Below are positions 10,380 through 22,942 of a stretch of DNA of 64,000 bases, one piece after another. A program made the translations under genes and the position numbers. Location: positions 8,768,196 to 8,832,195 of the forward strand of contig NW_024609839.1 of NCBI RefSeq assembly GCF_016920785.2, given 5' to 3'. The stretch comes from Ixodes scapularis (Eukaryota; Arthropoda; Arachnida; Ixodida; Ixodidae). The notes below the pieces were generated by a model that worked only from the letters and a program-made list of their open reading frames with translations, had not been told where the DNA came from and ran no database searches. Within the stretch, counting starts at the first letter, position 1. Each line of letters opens with the position of its first letter.

Positions 10380-11640
10380 CACCCCGACATGCCCCACTAA
10401 AGCACTCGGAAGATGCGAGTCGCAGTAGCAGTGCCACGAAATGTTGGAGAAGCAACTGCTTGCATTGCGCAGAAAGTCGAGTAAGTAACTTCATTCAGTA
10501 AAGAAGGCGGTCATCGTCTTAAAGACGAAAATCGATTTCGTCGTTGCAAATCTTATGGAGGCGAAGGAATTGTGAGAAGGGAATAGAGTTGATTTGGGAT
10601 CTAGGATGGATCAAGGAGTAAAGAAGGTAGCTATGGCTGTCAGTGGGTTTATAGTGCACAAAGGTGTGGAACCTGTGACCGTCACTAGTGACTTTTAAGT
10701 CTAGGAAGTTGACAGCGCATTTCGATATCAGTGAGGTAAACTTGAGGGAGGGGTAGGCGTTACAGAGTGCAGACCACCACGTTTCCACCCTTATTGGCTG
10801 GCTTGGTTACGAGGTTAGTGCGGTTTCGAAGGGAGTTTAGAGCAGTAACATCTTGTGGGGTTGCGTTGCGGTATTTAGAGATTAGTTTGCTAGAGGAGTT
10901 GGCAAGAATGCTACGACATGCTTTGATTGACCTGTCAGTTTCAGGGTGTTTGGCGGGAAGCAGGGTCCGGATAGTAATCTTTGGGTTAATGGTGTCGAAC
11001 ATGGTGCGATTAAAGTTAGACGGATGCTCGGTGAAGTGGGCATCTAAAAGTAGGCATCAGAAGAATTGTTTGCTGTTCACATGTAAAAACAAAAAAGGGT
11101 AAGGTCGGCTTTGAAGTGCAGGAACGAAGGACAAGCCCTTCGATAAGATAACGTGTTCAGGGGCAGTGAGGGGTAAATCGTCTCGTATGGCGACATCACC
11201 AATGCGTTGGACGGCAGCCTCATCATTTCGGGGCAAAAGAGTGTATAGTTTCCTTGATTTACAGGTGAGACCATCGGCATAGAGATATGAGTTGACTTCC
11301 AGAATTTGGTCAACAAGTTTGCATGAGTGTGAATCGAAAGATGAGTCAAGGGACTTGAGGAGTCTTTGCGACGGTGAGCGTTTGGCGTAACTGGGCACAG
11401 TGGTCATTATGATATCTTAGATGTGCCTTCACTAGCTGGAGAGCAGCATTATCTAATATTTGTGACACTTTTGAAGGGCCGGAGGAATTCTCATTGGCAG
11501 GTTGTAAGGAGGGCCGGTGTGTTTGCACGCAAGACATGTTGGAGTGCCGCACGGCGTGGTACCAGGGAGCAACGTCTGAGGCTTTGTGGTCTGGTTGCTG
11601 CATACTGGAAGGGATCATAACTTGGGCTGTCGATAGGAAG
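10380..11640 (-). mobile_element. Penelope-like element 3, internally deleted
   Basis: Minus-strand frames, read from 11640 down, give PLE blocks in order: an N-terminal EHVILSKGLSFVPAL segment (near 11110-11150), TPQDVTALNSLRNRTNLVTKPANKGG (10760-11002, the RT0 KPADKGG-type motif), then a jump to the thumb-side block with NFLDLKVTS, YKPTDSHSYL and LRLHKICNDEIDF (10519-10788). The RT palm between these blocks is missing. Unlike PLE1, no GIY-YIG domain follows. The sequence at 10430-10515 recurs at 13790-13880. Confidence 0.8.
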
Positions 11641-13765
11641 TTAGGGCGGGTGCTTTAGAAATAACTGTAGAGTCTTCGAGGCGTGAAGTGGTTTCCATGA
11701 TTAGTTTGCCGAGCCTAGGTATGGAGGGATGGAACGTAAAGATGAGGGGGTTTCGGAATGGTTGCTGCATACTGGAAGGGATCGTAAGTTGGGCTGTCGA
11801 TAGGAAGTTAGGGCGGGTGCTTTAGAAATAACTGTAGAGTCTTTGAGGTGGGAAGTGATTTCCATGATTAGTTTGCCAAGCCTGGGTATGGAGGGATGGA
11901 ACGTAAAGATGAGGGGGTTTCGGAATGGTTGCTGCATACTGGAAGGGATCGTAAGTTGGGCTGTCGATAGGAAGTTAGGGCGGGTGCTTTAGAAATAACT
12001 GTAGAGTCTTTGAGGTGGGAAGTGGTTTCCATGATTAGTTTGCCGAGCCTGGGTACGGAGGGATGGAACGTAAAGATGAGGGGGTTTCGGAATGGTTGCT
12101 GCATACTGGAAGGGATCGTAAGTTGGGCTGTCGATAGGAAGTTAGGGCGGGTGCTTTAGAAATAACTGTAGAGTCTTCGAGGTGGGAAGTGGTTTCCATG
12201 ATTAGTTTGCCGAGCCTGGGTACGGAGGGATGGAACGTAAAGATGAGGAGGTTTCGGAATGGTTGCTGCATACTGGAAGGGATCGTAAGTTGGGCTGTCG
12301 ATAGGAAGTTAGGGCGGGTGCTTTAGAAATAACTGTAGAGTCTTCGAGGTGGGAAGTGGTTTCCATGATTAGTTTGCCGAGCCTGGGTACGGAGGGATGG
12401 AACGTAAAGATGAGGAGGTTTCGGAATGGTTGCTGCATACTGGAAGGGATCGTAAGTTGGGCTGTCGATGGGAAGTTAGGGCGGGTGCTTTAGAAATAAC
12501 TGTAGAGTCTTTGAGGTGGGAAGTGGTTTCCATGATTAGTTTGCCGAGCCAGGGTATGGGGGGATGGAACGTAGAGATGAGGGGGTTTCGGAATGGTTGC
12601 TGCATACTGGAAGGGATCGTAAGTTGGGCTGTCGATAGGAAGTTAGGGCGGGTGCTTTAGAAATAACTGTAGAGTCTTTGAGGTGGGAAGTGGTTTCCAT
12701 GATTAGTTTGCCGAGCCTGGGTATGGGGGGATGGAACGTAGAGATGAGGGGGTTTCGGAATGGTTGCTGCATACTGGAAGGGATCGTAAGTTGGGCTGTC
12801 GATAGGAAGTTAGGGCGGGTGCTTTAGAAATAACTGTAGAGTCTTTGAGGTGGGAAGTGGTTTCCATGATAAGTTTGCCGAGCCTGGGTATGGAGGGATG
12901 GAACGTAGAGATGAGGGGGTTTCGGAATGGTTGCTGCATACTGGAAGGGATCGTAAGTTGGGCTGTCGATAGGAAGTTAGGGCGGGTGCTTTAGAAATAA
13001 CTGTAGAGTCTTTGATGTGGGAAGTGGTTTCCATGATGAGTTTGCCGAGCCTGGGTACAAAGGGATGGAACGTAAAGATGAGGGGGTTTCGGAATGGTTG
13101 CTGCATACTGGAAGGGATCGTAAGTTGGGCTGTCGATAGGAAGTTAGGGCGGGTGCTTTAGAAATAACTGTAGAGTCTTTGAGGTGGGAAGTAGTTTCCA
13201 GGATTAGTTTGCCGAGCCTGGGTACAAAGGGATGGAATGTAAAGATGAGGGGGTTTCGGAGTGGTTACTGCATACTGGAAGGGATCGTAAGTTGGGCTTC
13301 GATAGGAAGTTAGGGCGGGTGCTTTAGAAATAACTGTAGAGTCTTCGAGGTGGGAAGTGGTTTCCATGATTAGTTTGCCGAGCCTGGGTATGGAGGGATG
13401 GCACGTAAAGATGAGGGGGTTTCGGAGTGGTTGCTGCATACTGAAGGGATCGTAAGATGGGCTGTCGATAGGAAGTTAGGGTGGGTGCTTTAGAAATAAC
13501 AGTAGAGTCTATGAGGTGGGAAGTGGTCTCCATGATTAGTTTGCCGAGCCTGGGTATGGGGGGATGGAACGTGAAGATGAGGGGGTTTCGGAGTGGTTGC
13601 TGCATACTGGAAGGGATCGTAAGTTGTGCTTCGATAGGACGTTAGGGCGGGTGCTTTAGAGATAACTGTAGAGTCTACCAGGTGGAAAGTGGTCTCGATG
13701 ATTAGTCTGCTGAGCCTGGGTATGGAGGGATGGAACGTGATGATGAGGGTGTTGCATGGTGGTTT
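11597..13765. repeat. 167-bp satellite array, about 13 units
   Basis: A unit starting TGCTGCATACTGGAAGGGATC recurs every 167 bp (near 11597, 11763, 11930, 12097, 12264, 12431, 12598, 12765, 12932 and 13099, then about 166 bp to 13598). Units differ by a few substitutions, and the most divergent are at the 13.2-13.76 kb end. Since 167 is not a multiple of three, the long open frames across it on the minus strand shift every unit and are not a protein. The array sits between PLE N-terminal sequence and a second PLE 3' end. Confidence 0.95.
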
Positions 13766-14470
13766 AGATCTTGGTTGGGGAAATAGAGCGTTGTGTCGCG
13801 AAATGTTAGAGACGCGACTGCTCGCACTGCACAGAACGCTGAGTGGGTAGCTACTTTCAATAAAGAAGGCGGTCATCTTCTTAAAGGGGCACTCAGGTGG
13901 ATTCTGAGATCGTCTATTTTATGTCATAACTCAATCTATGGACTCTAAGCATCCTAAGAAACCCGAAATTACATACAAGGGCGGTCAATCTCGCTATTTA
14001 AAATTCTATTAAAAATTGCGGCATGCCCTCCTTTCTGCGCTGTGGCGCAGAACGCCAGAGGGTGCCATCGGACGGGTAGGCAACAGGGGAGGGCACATGA
14101 CAGCCAATTACGAATAATGGCTTCCCGGCACACTAAATTTTCAAACATGTGCGCCTTTGAAAAATCAGTCCGCCGAGAAGCCGTCACTTGTGACTGGCTG
14201 TCGAGTGCTTTCCCATGCTGCCTTCCCGTCCGGTGTCCCCCCCTGGTGTTCTGCGCTACGGCACAGAAAAGGTGGCGTGCCACAATCTTTAATTGGATTT
14301 TTACTATGAAAATCGGCTGCCCTTGAATGCTATCTTGGGTTTTTTAGAATGCTTAAAGCCCATAGATTGAGTTATGCCAATAAATAGACGATCTCAGAAT
14401 CCACTTGAGTGCCCCTTTAAGCTGTTGACGGAAATCAATGTCGTTGCTGCAAATCCTACAAAGGCAAAGG
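13766..14470 (-). mobile_element. Second PLE3 3' end, split by a TTAA element
   Basis: 13790-13880 matches 10430-10515 (CGAAATGTT-AGA, AAAGAAGGCGGTCATC). After the inserted element, 14421-14470 resumes with minus-strand residues CRICSNDIDFRQQ, matching the C-terminal RT end seen at about 10520-10560. The order on the minus strand is PLE end, satellite array, PLE start. This is a head-to-tail layout like the partial tandem copies often reported for PLEs. Confidence 0.7.
13885..14416. mobile_element. 532-bp near-perfect palindromic TTAA element M3
   Basis: Begins AGGGGCACTCAGGTGG and ends with the reverse complement of AGGGGCACTCAAGTGG, flanked by TTAA (13881-13884, 14417-14420). The two arms correspond along nearly the whole element (about 265 bp each, with scattered mismatches), so a transcript would fold into one long hairpin. 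It interrupts the PLE3 second copy, whose sequence resumes after 14420. No coding capacity. Confidence 0.9.
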
Positions 14471-14737
14471 ATCTGCAGCCTCAAACGCCTTTTTGAGCTC
14501 CAGCACTGGTTTGCCCAGCGGACGACGCTGCACCCTTTTGTCCAGGACACCACACACCAGACGGTCCCATAGCATGGCTGACAAGGTCTCACCAAAGTTG
14601 CAGTGTTCGAAGAAGCGGCGTGGGGCGGAGACGAAATTCGAGATGCTTTCTCCAAGCTGCTGGCTGCACTTATGAAACGCAAAGCACTGAACAATCACTG
14701 ACAGGCACGGTGTGAAGTGGGCGGTGAGCTCCAACAC
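14471..14737 (-). pseudogene. Ty3/gypsy gag fragment
   Basis: The minus-strand frame contains NFVSAPRRFFEHCNFGE and RLVCGVLDKRVQRRPL, the conserved capsid-region block of Ty3/gypsy gag (usual form: RLxEHCNFG and RLVCGxxDxxxQRRLL). The fragment is short, without protease, pol or LTRs, and abuts the PLE remnant at 14470 directly. Confidence 0.75.
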
Positions 14738-17270
14738 AATGTCCGCCTAGGGAGTCCACTGGCACACACAACGAGCATACGACGGAGTAGATTGTCGGTC
14801 CACAAACGCTACACGGGACTGCGCATATTGGGGACTCCTCGACGATGTTGAGTATAATGAAGAAAACGTTTAGTCGCTCCTGATACAGGGGCCATGTTTC
14901 AATCTTTTTGGGTCGAACTCTTCGAGATGTCTCAGCCGCCCTTTGATGACAACGTTAGGCTCGCCTTTTTTCGCCATATGCTCTCGTCGTTGTCAAGTTG
15001 CCACGAAGCTGTCGTTGCTCAAAAAAGTGTGGTTGCGTGCCTCGGAGTTTGAATTTCTTCATTCTCGTTGTTGCCCAAAGCTTTATTCAGGCGGCCGACT
15101 TGGCCGTGCAGAAAAGAGGAGTTAGACAAGAGACACGTGGTTTACGACGAGTCCCCAGAATGACAAACGGTTCGGTAACACCAGCTTGACTCGCCTTGGC
15201 TTGACTTCTGCCGACTCGCCGATGATGCCAGATGCACACACAACACTCACGACGCAAGATTTCGTTTCATTTTAAGTGCAAGATCCAGGCTTTCAATGTC
15301 GCTACCAAGCATGCACGGTCATGTAGTGTTAGCATCGTTCAGGGCAACATGCTCATGCTCATAGCTTCAGCTTCACTTGCGCATGAAGTAAATGAAACCA
15401 TAGCCCCTGTATCCACTCTAATTCTCCAAGTCAGTAGTAGGCTGAAATTTATCCATCACTACAAGAAGTTGGGAGTGATGCTGAGAAGTCTGGGAGGGTC
15501 ATTGCACATACGGAATTGACTGATCGACGTGCCGTTCCCTGCAAGATGATGTCCTGGGTTGGGCAAGGTTCGAGCATGTTGGATGCTATCAGGAACACTT
15601 GGTTACACAGGATCCGTGGGGACACGGCGGTCCCATTGACTGTGGCCATATGTGCCTGGGGCGTCACTGCTTCCCGAGTGCTAGCCAGTGCCAACCTCCG
15701 GAAGATGGTCACGAAACTGCCTCAGCATCCCAACATTGAGATACTGGAACTGGTAGCAGTGGTCTAGGAGAGCCAGAGGAATCACTGTAGTTGGATAGAA
15801 ACATTGCAACAGATGCATCAGTCCTCTAGGCATAAAATATCTTACACCTTAGACATATTATTCTCAAAATTGTAGATTCAATGGGGAAGCAGAGCAGTCA
15901 AAATTTCACCACACAGCTAGCTTGGAACATTTCTTGGAAACTTGACAGAATGGCAATCATTCTATAGCTTCGAAACATAGTATTTACAGTGCTAGAAGCT
16001 GGCACTCTTGTCTCGTATTTAGAAACAGTTATTCAGTCATTTTCACCTCATCAAAGATGCACAATTGGGAAGATGATCAATCCAGTTGTTTTATTCACAT
16101 TAAAACGAGTTAACGAATAACTTTAGAATGCTGACAGGAGCTATATCAGTTAGTTTCGAGTGACATTCAGTAAAAGGAAGACAAGTGATTTTTTTTTATC
16201 TTTTTAATTTTGTGAGTTTGAAACAAGATTGCCTGCATTTTCTAAGAGCTAAAAAAACATGTAGGGATATTGTATCTACTAGTTCAAACATTTTTTCTTT
16301 TTTTCTTGGTTTTCGCAAAAAAGGGTACTTACTATATTTATTGTGCTTTGGTAGCCGCTGGTGCTGAAACTTGATGTCCCAGGTGGCATTCCTACAGCGA
16401 TTCCCTATGACCTGAGGGAGTCCTGGGGCAGTTCGGTTATCCCGTGTGTGTTTAACCGTTCAGCGGTCGCGGCGGCGCTCAAGATCTTCGGCCAGTCACG
16501 TCGGAGGGGTGCGATCACTTGGCAGTGGTTTGCCTCACGACGAGCAAGTTGGCGACGGTTCTGTCCTCCGCAGGAGAGTATAGCTTTCCAGCGCCGACTC
16601 ACTTTGTCACTGGGGTGGTTAGGTGCACGCAAGTCACCTGGCGAACCAAGCACTCTATGTAACACCGACACACATTCACAAGGTGCCTGATCACGTCGCC
16701 GACATCAGCCAAACGCCTGCTTGAAGACGCAGTACGTTAGTAGGTACGGTAGCCTGTCTTCAAACCGAAGCTCGCGGAATGCGTCTACGACGAAGATGAT
16801 GGACGGCCTTCTCAACAGCCGGAGACGCTCGAACCAAGATCAATCCATACCGCCGTGATAGTGACGGCGGAAGCGCAATACGGCATTCAAGATCCCTCGC
16901 AGACGTAGAAGTGAACACGGCAGCCGAAGATCGAGCGTGAGGGACAGCCAGAGCAAGCAAGCACTACCGAAATTAACGAAAGAACTGTGCGAGCAAGCTG
17001 TCAGCTGTAGTGGCGGAGCGCGGGAGGCTCGGCTTACGGATCGGCTTATGACGACGTTAGGTTGGCTAATGGATTTCGCCCCACGCTTCGCTTTATTTTT
17101 TCGTCAGAAACTAGTGAGCGCAACTTTCTATCCCAGTTTTTTGTTATATTTTCTTGTCCCAGCAGACAACACACACAAAAACAAGTGTTTTGCCGTGTTA
17201 AAATTGTTTATTGACGAAAACGTGTTCTATGTGCACGAGACGAATTTGCGATCGCAATTGTAATAGACAT
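14738..17270. other. Interior of segment E, no gene recognised
   Basis: Frames at 15232-15770 and 16361-16690 are open but match nothing I know. The rest is AT-rich. The right subterminal zone of segment E begins near 17275. Confidence 0.45.
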
Positions 17271-17381
17271 CACTTAAATGTCATTTTAGTTGTCGTCTGG
17301 CAGGTCCCATCATGAATGTCATTTGAAAACCTGAATGTCATTTGGCGTAAATGCCATTTTAGCTGCCGTCTGACAGGGGTA

Positions 17382-17687
17382 TCACCCGTTTCCCACCCCA
17401 ACCCGGACAACTATTTTTGGAGATGACTGAGGATTCTACGCGGATTATCTGTGAGGGAGGGGAGAACAATGTTCGCAAAATCGCGTCGAGGGTCGTTCGA
17501 CGTCCTTCACCTCCTTCGTTTTCCGTGAATATCGAGCAGAGCAGCTTGAATGGCAGGCACTTACCAGCCTTGTTTCTCAGAATGGAAGATAACACAAAAA
17601 GGGTACACAGCACTCATAAAAAAAAAGTTAAGTGGAAACTTTCAAGAGGGGCGAAAAAACGCTGAATGCGAAACCGCAAGAACGTAG
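17382..17687. other. Short spacer between segment E and the hAT element
   Basis: On the minus strand a GTAAGT follows AAGGCTG (near 17560) and a CTCACAG lies near 17450, which could be splice sites of a host or element exon. The flanking peptide has no recognised domain. Probably pre-insertion sequence for the hAT element. Confidence 0.3.
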
Positions 17688-19559
17688 GTAGAGAACAGAG
17701 ATGGCTAAATTACTTTTCTAAAGTAATTAAATTACATTACTAATTACTTTCCTACAAAATGTAAAAATGTAATTAAATTACATTACAAATTACCGAAGTT
17801 CATAAGTAATGACATTACATTACAATTACTTTTGAAAAGTAATGCCATTACTTTGAAATTTGTAATTGCTTCTGACAGAAAGGTAGGTACATTTTATTTA
17901 CAGCATACACATATATTTACAGTACACACTCAGAACTCTGCATTGCACCGCAAGAGCAACTGTGACTCGAAGTGAGCGTCAGAAAGGTTTCCACGCTTAA
18001 AAGACAAAGTGTCCTTTGCCATACTGAAAAGACGCTCTGCTGGCGCAGGTGAGGGCACGGCTGTATTGTACATGATAAACATCTGTTTCATCTTGGGATA
18101 TGTCTCGAAGACAGTAAGCTCAGCAGTGTCGCTTTTCATCCAACGCTCAAGTACATCAGTTGATGGCTGACGTTGTCCTGTTCTTCTTATCTTGAAAAAG
18201 TCGTCATTTGTGTCGGTGACTTCCGGCGCCTCGGTAGCTTCCAAGCTCTCTTCTCTGGAAAAGACTGCCTAGTAGTGGCGCCGGACCATCTGCCACTCCT
18301 GCTGCTCCAATTGCACGTCCCCAAGCCACGACAGCTTGAAACGAGGGTGTGTGGCGGCTGCAATGACGTAGTCGGCGTCCTCGAGGTGCTTTGAGAACTT
18401 GAAACAATAGCAGGATTGACGGGTGTCAATGTTTGTGGAGCGTATGGGCTTGTTCGGAAGATTATTCACGCATTGCTCAAGACCACCTAAAATATAGTGT
18501 CTTTTTTAAACAAATCTGCACGTGCTATACTGTATACATTAATAGACGCGGGTCATGGCAACCCCCAACATCTTATCACCCCGAAGCCTATGGGATTGCA
18601 GAATTTTCCGATAAGAATGTCGAAGAAGGAAGCAGGAAGCGTGAACATAATAAGCCATACCCTGTGTTTCTTAGCTGTCAGTAACTATAATCCCGAAGCT
18701 GACAGAATAAATTAAAAATGCGAAGGGCGCTGCGATGGTGAGGAGGCATTCAGTGTTCCTGCGCACTTCGGGTGCTTTAATCAAATCGGTATTTGGTCTT
18801 CGTCATTTTCTGAACGCGTTCCGCAGATCGTAGCGGTTGGCCCTTTACATACTGTGCGAAAAAAGAAAAGCGCAGGTATTTTTAGAGCCTAGTAGCACAA
18901 GAATACCACCGTTTTTCATTAAAGAATAGGACTGTTAATAACATACCTTTTTGCGATTCCACCTTTAAGTGCATCAAGAAGTGGCCTGCAATACTTCAAT
19001 TCCTGCGGGCTGTGAAGGGAGCGCTGAAGCGACCACAATGTCGGTAGAAGGGCGCCCATGTACATGTATCTCTCACCCTGCAGGATGTCGAGGGACTTCG
19101 CGACGGGCTGTACAATCTGTAGAAGAAAAGTTAAATTATATATTGGACCGCAATCAAAAAATTACACTCAAATTGAACATCCCGACGTGTACTCTTGGAG
19201 GAAGATGAGGTCGTCTCCCAGGGGATCCGTGAAATATTCAGGACATCTATGAGCTTGTTGATGTTGCTTCCTTGCTGACGGATCTGGTCCAGAGCTTTGT
19301 ACAAGGAATTCCACCTCGTTGGACAAGGCACCAGCAAGAAGCGGCCCAGGTGCCGTTTTACGACCTCCGATGCAATGGAGGGATGCTGTTGCTTGTTCCA
19401 AAGGGCTTTGCAAACGGTTAGCACTCTTGAGAAAATACGCTTCTACCGCGCATCCTCCAGAGCTTGTTCCGCATCGGCTGTAGCCACCAGGTTCAGCGTG
19501 CGGGCGGCGCAACGCTCGTGCCTTGGCAGGCGCAGAGCCGTATACTGGGAGAGTTTGGC

Positions 19560-20050
19560 CAAAGGCTGTGTCGACGAAGGTGCCGGAGTGGAGGAAAGTA
19601 ATTGAAAGGGAGGAGAGCGCCGAAGGAGCGAGAGAGAAAGAAGGGAGCAGAGAAGAGACGACCGCCATTTTTTAGCCACGCTGTCGGAGACTAGTAGGAG
19701 AAGAGCACTGCTGAGGCTACGCGTCGTCTGCTACGGGCCGACTTCTTTTTCGCCTGAATAAAAGTTTGTGGCTATACGCCGAAAAATCTTCATTTATTAG
19801 TTTTTTAACCCACCGAGGAATAACAGTATGTCAGTTTCTTGCCAGAGCCAGTGATATAAAAGGAAATAATCGAGATTTAGATGCCGATCTCACGGATTCC
19901 GCCGGGAGAATGAACGAAAATGGCGGCCCTCCCCACTCAGCTGGGAGCAGCCGGGAGTTCACGCGCATGCGCTCATGCCTCTCGCTCTGCGTCGCGTGCT
20001 GATTGGCTCACTCGGGAGGAGAGCGTTACGGCGGTCAGATCATAGACTGA
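19560..20050. other. Intron 4 of the hAT gene
   Basis: GC-rich sequence with GGCGGCC and ATGGCGG motifs and an AATAAA near 19757, not matching the transposase. It lies between the GTAAGT donor (20060-20055) and the CTCCCAG acceptor (19550-19545). Its composition suggests insertion of another element fragment. Confidence 0.4.
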
Positions 20051-20991
20051 CCAAACTTACCCCATATACGGCTCTGGGCAGGCGCACCTCGTCCTCAACG
20101 GAGGGAGTGCCCAAATCCAAAGCGGCTTGAAGGACCTGGTAAAGGTCCACCACCTCGTGGTCCTTCTCTTCTCCGTTGGTTTCTTGGCGGCCAAACATTC
20201 TGCAAATAGCAAAAGCAAGCGGGAGTCTAAATCATTGTCAAACAGACACAAAGAAAAAAATATGTTCTATACCTGAAGGCCTTTGAGAAGTTTGATGCAG
20301 TGTCTGTAACAGTTGTGGTGACCTTATTCAGGATCTCGTAATCTGTGCAAACACCGTGAAGTGCGCTGGCGAGGACGTCGTATGTGTGGTGTCCGGTAAG
20401 GCGCATGCACGCCAACATAGCGGACTTTCTTGCGCAATCTTGGTCCAGCCAGTGTGCAGTGACGCCGAGGAAACTCCTGAAATAAGTAAATTTGAGTTCA
20501 ACCCTTCAACACAGCTCATTTGCACAAAATATCGCCTCACAAATTTACAGCAAATAATTTAATTCTACCGACTACAATATAACGACATACCGACGGAAGG
20601 TCGTCCAGCAGTCTGCTGTGCAGTAGATGGCGACCACGTCTTGGAGGTGTGCACGAAGTCTGTTCTTCATATCTTCGTACATTTCGTTCACTCTGTCGGC
20701 GACTGTCTTGCGCGACATCACGTTGGCTGCGGGTTGACACGTCTTCGCTGGGTTAATAAAATCTTTGTGCTCCACGACAGAAAAGCTTTGAAACTATCCT
20801 ATAAAAAAACTTGGTTATAGCTGCGTCTATTTTATTTTGTGAAGGAGCGGCGAACCGTTTTCCCTCAAAGTGGTGCAGTTTCGTCTGCTTAGCGGCATTC
20901 GAAGAGCTTTCCGATGAGCATCCAGTAGGTCGTTTTAATCTTCGACCGTCATATTTTTTAATTCTGTCAGATGTTTCTTCTGAAAGTATAA

Positions 20992-22180
20992 GAAAATTAT
21001 TCGCATTATTTTTTTTAGGATCTTGATCAGTTCATGGCGGTATAATATATATTAACCTTTCCCCTCATTATGTCATGCATTATGCCGCAAATAGTGTATG
21101 CCTCCCATGAAAATTTTTAGGTGTTAGAAAAATCGTGTTTTTGTCCCAATGAATAATCACAAAACTAAAGTAGCCTAATTTACTCATTTCTCTGTTCGTT
21201 TTGAAAAATTGCTGACGTGTTCACTTTCTCGTATAGCACGCGTTAAAACAATAGCTGCGGTTCATACGCCGAGAAAATGAGAGAAAAAAAGGCACACGTG
21301 CGCGCGGGGAGGTAAAACAGACCTGAAGCTAGCTGCCTTTGCCTCCACTGCACTCGTTGAATGCGTTCGAACGAGAGAGCCGAAAGCCTTAAGGCTAGCC
21401 CCAATGGCGCGTTTTTCAGTGCGTCTAGACGCGCGTCTCGGCTTGGCGCGCGCGCTAAGCAGGACGCGTGCGCCCAGTCAAACCACACGCAGCGCTACCG
21501 TGCAGCGCTTCGCGTCTGCGTTTCCGAAGCGTCTGCCCAACGTAGCCAGACGCGCTTAAGAAACAAAAGCAAATATTAAATATAAATCGCGCGGTAAATG
21601 ATGGCTACATGCTGTAATATTTAATTTTAGTAATAGTAAGCACTCATGTTTATTACAGCAATCGCAATGAAGCTCAATTTCACTAAGTTTCATCTTTTTT
21701 AGTGCGTACGCCTCATTCACGTTTCGATACGCCATCGGCATCACCATCGCCCGCGCCAAACCATTTACAGCTGGCCGCTGGCCGCTACAGAGGTTACGTT
21801 GTTGCGGCTGTTGCCGGTAGTATTAATTTTGTACCTTTTTCTCTCGGTGTCCTGGTATTTTTTTACATTTGGCATGCCAGAGTGCAGGACGCTTTTGTAC
21901 TTCGCTAGGTCCTCTCTGTTCCGCTGAAGCAGCGTCAGCCTCTCCCCCGGAGCTGAGAGGATTTTCTGGACTTGTGTAAAAGGTATGATAAACTGATATC
22001 CGCGGGGCGAAGGACGTAACTACCCATTTTTTCCCTGCTGCTAGCGTTGGCGGGGCCTAAAAGCCTTTTTTTATTTAAGGCCGCGAGCGTGGAAATTTTG
22101 TAAACTCCGCGCGCGCGGGTGTGTGTGTGTGTGTGCGGACGTGCGCTCTGCCTTCCGAATGGCACAGGGCTGCTACCCGT
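20992..22180. other. 3' part of hAT intron 1, no gene recognised
   Basis: Contains a GC-rich block at 21360-21560 sharing ACGCG-rich words with 22450-22790 (GAACGCGT, GACGAGTGCAG), a GT dinucleotide run near 22120, and otherwise AT-rich sequence. No coding domain. Confidence 0.4.
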
Positions 22181-22189
22181 TTTTGTGTG

Positions 22190-22372
22190 TGTATCTTTCT
22201 GTTTTGAGTGTTTTTATTTATTTTCCTTTCCCGTATCCCCTTCCCTACTTGGCGGCGGGCTAGCAGGCCCACCTGCGTAAGGGTCTCAACCTTTTTGCCT
22301 AGCCTCGCACGCTGCCGAGTGGGTATCGCAATATGTGCAAATAAAAGTATTATTATTATTATTATCGCCTTT
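22190..22372 (+). mobile_element. LINE 3' tail remnant
   Basis: A short stretch ends in AAATAAAAG followed by (TAT)n-type ATTATTATTATTATTATTAT, the 3' terminus expected of a 5'-truncated non-LTR retrotransposon. No coding part remains, so the clade cannot be stated. Confidence 0.5.
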
Positions 22373-22798
22373 GTCGCGAGGTCCGTGGCGAAAACTACAG
22401 TCCTACAGTGACGAAAACAGTGGAGAAAATTCAAACGCTCCTTGCAACTAGTGAACGCGGCGGTTCATTGGTTGGTGCCTTCTGGACGCAGCGCGAGACG
22501 CGACGCGTGGACGCAAAATATCTGGCTCCTCCAGATATGCCGGAATGCGCCAAAAAACGCTGCGTTTCGTCCCGGCGCCGGAAGTGACGTCAAAGCGCAG
22601 GCGCAGACGTGACGCAGACGCGGAGAAAAGCGCACCATGTGGGCTAGCCTTTATGCCGGCGATCAGCGTTCTAACGCGTTGGACGAGTGCAGGGGAGAGA
22701 AAGGCAGCCTTAGACCCAACGGCACTCGTCGAAAGTGTTCGAATGCGAGAGCCGAACGTCTTACGTCGGCGTTCAGCGTTCTAACGCGTTTGACGAGT

Positions 22799-22833
22799 GC
22801 AGTGGAGACAAAACCTGCCTTTGTCTCCACTGC
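22799..22833. repeat. 14-bp perfect hairpin
   Basis: GCAGTGGAGACAAA (22799-22812) pairs perfectly with TTTGTCTCCACTGC (22820-22833), 7-nt loop. It lies just left of the 80-bp inverted arms. Confidence 0.8.
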
Positions 22834-22942
22834 AAATGCCAGTAATTTTCAGAAAGACTTTGAGCGCGTGAGAAGCGTAGTAGTGCACTAAAGTTACCAC
22901 TCGTGGAGCAGGTACAAGGCAGGGGCTAAATAAGAGAAGGAA

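Larger units (their letters stand above)
8611..17379. mobile_element. 8.8-kb TIR segment E with TA flanks and nested insertions
   Basis: The left end CCCCTGTCAGACGGCAGCTA is repeated as reverse complement at the right end; about 45 of the first 46 bp match. Both ends are flanked by TA (8609-8610, 17380-17381). Subterminal regions hold several AAATGNCATTT palindromes on both sides. The interior contains a PLE, a satellite array, a TTAA element and a gag scrap, but no transposase I can recognise. It is either a non-autonomous element inflated by insertions or a decayed autonomous one. A two-element coincidence is possible, since the internal continuity cannot be proven. Confidence 0.65.

Noticed and set aside
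11597..13765. Ribozyme motifs in the satellite unit, since some satellites carry hammerheads
   Set aside because: Neither strand of the unit has CUGANGA followed by a stem and GAAA.
11701..13876. A run of long minus-strand open frames of very similar sequence
   Set aside because: They arise from the 167-bp tandem repeat, whose length is not a multiple of three, so each unit is read in a shifted frame. No domain is present.
15232..15767. Possible Harbinger or other transposase gene in segment E
   Set aside because: Open on both strands, but no catalytic or structural motif could be matched in any frame.
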